Made by a program: the position numbers and the translations under genes
Assembly (NCBI GenBank): GCA_014084085.1
Contig: NPFB01000124.1
Location: 35,267-50,137, forward strand
DNA: 14,871 nt
Direction of reading: 5' to 3'
Origin: Hondaea fermentalgiana
Lineage: Eukaryota > Sar > Bigyra > Thraustochytrida > Thraustochytriidae
Shown here: positions 11,256 to 14,871 of the stretch, one piece after another
Layout of the letters: the number at the start of each line of letters is the position of its first letter
Numbering within the stretch: position 1 is the first letter of the stretch
Notes under the pieces: generated by a model
The model's input: the letters and a program-made list of their open reading frames with translations, nothing else
Database searches by the model: none
Told to the model about the DNA's origin: nothing

Positions 11256-12761
11256 ATGTTGACGAGGCTCGGGCAGGTCGGCCGAAGAAGACCGCGCGCC
11301 GCGGCGCACGTGTGCGGCGGCACGGGACGAGGCTTGGCTTCGGGACGGCCAGCATGGCGCAGCGACGCGCGGCGAAGCCACTACGAGGTCTTAGGAGTCC
11401 GGAAGGACGCGAGCATGGGCGAAGTGAAGCTCGCGTACTTTGCCAAGGTCAAGGCCGTCCACCCCGACACGCGCGAAGACGCGAGCGAGAACGACAATCA
11501 CGAGGAATTCCTTGAGCTTGTGGAGGCGTACGAGACGCTCAGCTGCACGCGAAAACGGCGTCTGTACGACTTGCAAGGCGCTTCACGCGGCGAGAATGAT
11601 CAGCGGGCAACAGCGACTGCACAGGATACACGGGACCCGCAATCGTCCCCATACGAGCCGTGGAAGCCCGGCTGGGAGTCAAAGGATCTAGCTTATTTCC
11701 GTCGCGGCCTTTCACTGTACGAGTCTATCCGCGAAGAGTTTCACGAGGCACTGGCAATGGCACGACTTGGACCACAAGTTCCGGACTTTGAGTCGGAAGG
11801 TCTAGAGACTATGTTCCCATGGGCGTTTGAGGCGGAGGTGCGCTCCGATGCGTCCCATGCTCACGTTTTACAGCTTGTTAGCGGTCGACAGGCGCTCGGA
11901 TACGTCGAGACCTCGACGGACCCTCTTTTGCACCTCGCACCAACAGGCGCGCTCGATACGAAAAAAGAGAGCTTTGCACAGACGGACGCTGATCTCGATC
12001 TCGTATATCAAGGCCGCCACGTTGCCCGTGCTCATAGACGCGGTGATCAGCTCATCATCTTTGGAACGGAGATGCATCTTGCAAAGCAAGAAGAAGAAGG
12101 CGGTACTTTTGGTTCCGGTGGCGAGGAAATGCGGCACTTGGCAACCATCTCTCCAAGTGGTTCGTCGGAAGCAGCGGAAAGAAGCTTTTTGCGGTCATTA
12201 GGACTGCCCAAGCTCCCGCCGCTGAGTACACGCGTGCCGGATCCTAAACCTTTGGAGAATCCATTTGCACCGAGACTACGTCCACGCTCGTTTGATGTGC
12301 TAGATGATCGTCTGAGGTCGACGCATCGAATCATGCAGTGGTCGGCCATGGGCGTGGATACCGTTTACTGGTTTCGGGGCGAAAAGCAGCGTTCGACAAT
12401 GGTAGGAAAGTTCAATGTGGCAAATTGCGCGATCAAGGTGACGCGGGCATCGCTCCCGAGTCCTAAATTCTGGCTTTTTGAGCCTCGATCCGAAGCACAC
12501 ACGAGTGGTGCCTGGTACTTTGAGATTGCTCGACCCGAGCTCACGGAAGACCAGATTGCTGTTGCCGCGCAGAATTATCTGCAACGTGCGGCGCAAGCAG
12601 AGTCTGCTTCGGAGGGCGGAAAGGTGGCCCCGCACCTGACGCCAGAGGTGAAAATGAGCTGGGCGATTGAGAAAGCTGCAGCTCAAGTCCGTCACGAACG
12701 CGGGGTCGTGGATCCCCGCGTGGCGATTCTTTTTGCCGCCTTTTCAACTATCGATTCTTGA
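11256..12761 (+). CDS. J-domain (DnaJ-like) protein, probably mitochondrial
   Basis: Predicted 501-residue J-domain protein; such proteins recruit Hsp70 and stimulate its ATPase. Residues 1-40 are Arg-rich (about ten Arg), with no acidic residue before D37, as in a mitochondrial presequence. The J domain spans about 42-107, from HYEVLGVRKDAS through the essential HPD tripeptide (69-71) to EAYETLSCTRKRRLYDLQ. The usual Gly/Phe region, zinc-finger motifs and peptide-binding C-terminal domain of type I/II DnaJ are absent, so this is a type III (class C) J protein. Residues about 140-501 are unrecognised. They include strand-like blocks (DTVYWFRGE, VGKFNVANCAIKVTR, PKFWLFEPRS, GAWYFEIARP) and a short hydrophobic C-terminus DPRVAILFAAFSTID (486-500). 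The shape recalls tubby-like/scramblase beta-barrels ending in a hydrophobic helix, but that is speculation. The start is ATG 11256 with A at -3. The last two codons and the stop lie in a downstream-duplicated segment. Confidence 0.88.
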   Translation: MLTRLGQVGRRRPRAAAHVCGGTGRGLASGRPAWRSDARRSHYEVLGVRKDASMGEVKLAYFAKVKAVHPDTREDASENDNHEEFLELVEAYETLSCTRKRRLYDLQGASRGENDQRATATAQDTRDPQSSPYEPWKPGWESKDLAYFRRGLSLYESIREEFHEALAMARLGPQVPDFESEGLETMFPWAFEAEVRSDASHAHVLQLVSGRQALGYVETSTDPLLHLAPTGALDTKKESFAQTDADLDLVYQGRHVARAHRRGDQLIIFGTEMHLAKQEEEGGTFGSGGEEMRHLATISPSGSSEAAERSFLRSLGLPKLPPLSTRVPDPKPLENPFAPRLRPRSFDVLDDRLRSTHRIMQWSAMGVDTVYWFRGEKQRSTMVGKFNVANCAIKVTRASLPSPKFWLFEPRSEAHTSGAWYFEIARPELTEDQIAVAAQNYLQRAAQAESASEGGKVAPHLTPEVKMSWAIEKAAAQVRHERGVVDPRVAILFAAFSTIDS

Positions 12762-12959
12762 AAGGTCCTTCAGGATGCTTACTGCTGATAAAATATGAGA
12801 AATGAACTGATGATGAGTTGCGTTCGAGGAGAAACCCGTCAGGCCGCCATGGTAGATTCTTGCACAGTCTTTCGGGATGCTTACTGCTGATAAGATATGA
12901 GAAATGAATTGATGGTGAGTAGCGTTCGAGGAAAGACCCGTCAGGCCGCCACGATGGTA
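12753..12959. repeat. 102/105-bp tandem duplication over the J-gene stop
   Basis: Copy 1 (12753-12854) and copy 2 (12855-12959) align with 11 substitutions and one 3-base insertion in copy 2, about 89% identity over 102 bases. Both begin gattcttg. In copy 1 those bases are the last two sense codons and start of the stop of the J-domain gene, while copy 2 has gattcttgc and no stop at that point. Both carry atgcttactgctgata, gcgttcgagga and cccgtcaggccgcc. A decayed third start may follow at about 12960-12980 (ttttcactgtctttt), but that is uncertain. Confidence 0.9.
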
Positions 12960-13739
12960 TTTTATTTTCACTGTCTTTTCTCGAGCGCTGGTGTTGGGAA
13001 ATTTGGCATCAATGCGAGGATTTGTTGCGTGGTAAACTTCGAACGAGGCTGCACTCGCACTTTGTACAAAATGTATGACTTCCAATCGTGCAAAAGATCA
13101 ACCAACCCGCGATCCAAAAGCCCCAGACCCGAGGCGTCAATCGCTTGCGCTCGATCCGCATCCGGGAACCCTCTCAAGGTAGAAATCCTCGTTTCAAGGA
13201 AGAGGAAAGTAGGCGTGCGCCACGCTCTTTTGGCGTGCGCCACGCTCAGGATTCAGTTTTCACGAATATCATCGCACTCTTCGCATGCATCGATAAATGC
13301 GAAAGGAGCGACTCAGTTTCCTTGGCGGATCGCTATCCAAGACCTCACGTCTTGGATTGCCATGGTTGCTGGCAAGAGATCAAATCAAACGAGTGTCTCG
13401 GCCCTGCCAGTGTTGACTGGTGGACGTTTTCATCAATTCGCCTCTTATAACGCTCGCCACGTTGTCCAGCCAGACATGCATGGTGTGCGCCCAGCGCAGC
13501 GCCTGCTCGGCACCAGGGCAGACCGCAAGCCAGACTTTTTGATTGCATCTGCGGTTCGCAATCCAAGCTCGCTCGTTAACTCGCTCGCTCGTTCGCTCGG
13601 ACGAATGCTCTATTCAGACAAGGAACCAAAGCAAGCGCGCGCTGCGTTTCGTTTTCGTGTTGGTTCACGGTCACCGTCGCTGTCGGGCCTCCTCCTGCCC
13701 AGGGTTTTCGTACCGCGGTTTCTCTGTGGGCGACGCTGA
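12897..13739 (+). CDS. Doubtful 280-codon open frame, no family recognised
   Basis: An open frame begins at a true ATG inside copy 2 of the tandem duplication and runs 280 codons to a TGA at 13737-13739. The local GC content is near 50%, where a frame this long is not expected often by chance. The predicted product is basic and Arg/Ser/Ala-rich, with few acidic residues. I see no domain, signal peptide or membrane pattern. It crosses a 20-bp tandem duplication and a 9-bp hairpin, which would be unusual in a constrained protein. Codon use lacks the C/G-ending bias of CDC48. It may be a non-coding stretch, an untranslated region, or a rapidly evolving gene. Confidence 0.2.
   Translation: MRNELMVSSVRGKTRQAATMVFYFHCLFSSAGVGKFGINARICCVVNFERGCTRTLYKMYDFQSCKRSTNPRSKSPRPEASIACARSASGNPLKVEILVSRKRKVGVRHALLACATLRIQFSRISSHSSHASINAKGATQFPWRIAIQDLTSWIAMVAGKRSNQTSVSALPVLTGGRFHQFASYNARHVVQPDMHGVRPAQRLLGTRADRKPDFLIASAVRNPSSLVNSLARSLGRMLYSDKEPKQARAAFRFRVGSRSPSLSGLLLPRVFVPRFLCGRR
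13212..13247 (+). repeat. 20-bp tandem duplication
   Basis: ggcgtgcgccacgctc occurs at 13212-13227 and again at 13232-13247, separated by tttt, giving a 20-bp period with no mismatch in the 16-base core. Confidence 0.9.
13335..13357. repeat. Perfect 9-bp inverted repeat (hairpin)
   Basis: Left arm atccaagac (13335-13343), loop ctcac, right arm gtcttggat (13349-13357); all nine positions pair. There is no T-run after it, so it is not a terminator of bacterial type. It might be an RNA stem or a dimeric protein-binding site. Confidence 0.7.
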
Positions 13740-14507
13740 GGGACCCGTACCCACTTACGTCACTGTGGCCTGACCCCTCTCAGTACCACTGCCTCCGCGG
13801 GCGCCAGAGGCGGTAGCTTCTCGTTGGGCGCCAGCGCGTGAAGTATCATACCTCCTCTGGGACGCTCCCGCGACACGCGCCGCACGAGCGCGGCGCTGCC
13901 GCACGCGCCTCGCCTTCGCCGCCCCCCGCCCGCGGCAGCAGCAGCAGCAGCAATGCGTCCGTCGCCGCCGCTGACTTGCCTGCCTGCCTGCCTGCCTGCC
14001 TGTGCCTGCCTCCGCCGGCGCGCGAGGCGCTGCCGAGGCCGCCGTCGCTCGCTGCGTGGAGTTGCGTCGCTTCGAAGCCGTCGTGCCGCGCGCGTGTTCG
14101 GACCAGACGTGGCCGGTGCACACCTTCACACTTTCTCTTTGTTTTTTACTGTTTTTCTGTCCTTTTGTTTCTGTTTTTCTCGCGCGCTTTCACTCCGGCT
14201 CGTTCAAGGGTCACGCACGCACGCACGTCTCGCCCACCCTCTCGCGACCGAGCGTGCCGGCCACCCTGGAGCACGCGGCGCTGCCGCTCGCGAGTCGCCG
14301 CCTCGCCCTGCGCGCCTTCGCGCGGTCAAGGACCGCCCCGCCCCGCCTGCGCTGCTGCCGCCCTCGGAGACAGCCAGGTGGTCTGGTTGGCGCGGCCGGG
14401 ACCGCGCGTGCACGCGCGCACTGTCTGTCTCTCTGCAACAGTCAGTCAGAGTCAGCCTGCATGAATGCGTAGCTTCAACCGCAACTCGCAGCCTGCAGCA
14501 GCAAACA

Positions 14508-14642
14508 GCGCGCCGCTCGCTCGCTCACTCGCGCTCGCGCTCGCGCTGGCGCTGCCTGCCTGCCTGCCTGCCGCCGGCCCCGGAAACCCCGCGCAAGCCC
14601 GCCTCCGCCCCGCTCGCTCGCAGCGCAGCGCAGCGCAGCGAG
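14508..14642. repeat. CGCT, TGCC and CGCAG short tandem repeats
   Basis: Adjacent low-complexity blocks: gctcgctcgctcactcgc, then cgcgct units, then four tgcc units, and from 14619 a pentameric gcagc run. They resemble the CGCA/CGCT tract in the CDC48 leader, which hints that such tracts mark gene leaders in this genome. Confidence 0.75.
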
Positions 14643-14871
14643 CTCGTGCGCGCGGGCGAGGAGGGCCAACTTGAAGGTCGAAGGCGCCCGGCGGGCGGGG
14701 GTTCCGGCCCGTTCCGCGCCGCGCGCGAGCAGGGCGGCGGGAAGACCCGGTGGTACCAGGCTAGCAGAAAGGACTCGGAGGAGGACTCGGAGGAGGACGA
14801 GCACGAGGACGAGCAGCAGATCGGTATGCGGCGCGTGCGGGCGGCGAGGGCGCGAGCGAGGGGCGCGGGCG
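14643..14871 (+). CDS. Possible 5' part of next gene, acidic, runs off edge
   Basis: In the frame containing 14772 the sequence is open to the right edge. It reads a Gly/Arg-rich stretch, then RWYQASRKDSEEDSEEDE, HEDEQQIG, and an in-frame ATG at 14826 followed by Arg/Ala-rich codons. No ATG lies shortly before the acidic segment, so an upstream exon or the ATG at 14826 would have to supply the start. An acidic DSEEDSEED run after an aromatic/basic start is reminiscent of the N-terminus of eIF3 subunit c, but many nuclear and ribosomal factors look alike. The frame is open far upstream only because of high GC, so coding status is unproven. Confidence 0.2.

Larger units (their letters stand above)
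13740..14871. other. GC-rich, simple-repeat-rich region without clear gene
   Basis: Over 1.1 kb is very GC-rich, so most frames are open by composition alone and open length is not evidence of coding. It contains (CAG)n at about 13934-13953, a TGCC tract at about 13978-14010, a pyrimidine-rich tract at about 14128-14190, CGCA repeats at about 14214-14226, CGCT/CGCGCT and TGCC runs at about 14515-14572, and a CGCAG pentanucleotide run at about 14619-14642. It most resembles the promoter or 5' leader of a gene to the right, like the tract upstream of CDC48. Confidence 0.55.

Noticed and set aside
12843..12890. GCCGCCATGG, a perfect Kozak match, at about 12843-12852
   Set aside because: The frame from this ATG ends after 13 codons, and copy 2 of the duplication has an altered sequence at the same place.
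12744..13085. Minus-strand frame with a 34-residue internal repeat
   Set aside because: It starts with TTG and overlaps the J-domain gene end. The repeat follows from the 102-bp duplication. Kept only as a weak hint under findings, not as a gene.
13554..13580. A ggttcgcaatcc stretch resembling a tRNA T-arm
   Set aside because: No acceptor stem, D-arm or anticodon arm could be built around it on either strand.
13740..14871. Several long open frames on both strands in the right-hand GC-rich region
   Set aside because: At this GC content stops are rare in all frames, and the products are repeat-derived Ala/Arg/Pro/Cys-rich sequence. Only the acidic edge frame was kept, at low confidence.

Overview
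The window looks like nuclear DNA of a GC-rich, intron-poor eukaryotic microbe. The evidence is a full Cdc48/p97 gene with eukaryotic features, a synaptic-vesicle-2-related type MFS carrier, a mitochondrial-type J-domain protein, a kinesin-light-chain-like TPR protein, and wide, simple-repeat-rich intergenic spaces. The large genes are single open frames, and genes sit on both strands with no operon-like packing. My best guess is a stramenopile, possibly a thraustochytrid (labyrinthulomycete). That is inference from gene style and composition, not from a marker gene.

Layout, left to right. (1) 2-1651, plus strand: the 3' part of a TPR protein whose start lies outside the window. Nine repeat units follow a short segment with a W-D-x-P-x-P-L-x-R-A-W-C-x-W-E-I motif. 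(2) 1652-2588: spacer. (3) 2589-4397, plus: SVOP-like major facilitator transporter with a long disordered N-terminus. (4) 4398-5340: spacer and CDC48 leader, with a CGCA/CGCT tetranucleotide tract. (5) 5341-7740, plus: complete CDC48. (6) 7974-10472, minus: large unrecognised protein with an N-terminal coiled coil, an 11-glutamine tract, then alternating acidic and S/TP-lysine-rich basic modules. It is convergent with CDC48. (7) 10473-11255: divergent intergenic region. (8) 11256-12761, plus: J-domain protein with a probable mitochondrial presequence and an unrecognised C-terminal region. (9) 12762-14871: about 2.1 kb with no recognisable gene. It holds a 102-bp tandem duplication that starts inside the last codons of the J-domain gene, an unexplained 280-codon open frame, a hairpin, short tandem duplications and, at the right edge, very GC-rich repeats with an acidic open frame that may be the 5' part of another gene.

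The genes do not form an evident pathway. CDC48 and the J-domain protein both belong to protein quality control, but their proximity is probably chance. The least explained items are the coiled-coil/polyQ/S-TP-K protein, the C-terminal region of the J-domain protein, the TPR array with its upstream domain, and the duplicated segment after the J-domain gene. I saw no clear new multi-gene system, no CRISPR array, no rRNA or tRNA gene and no transposase. Several open frames here begin with GTG or TTG. I moved starts to the first ATG with reasonable context.
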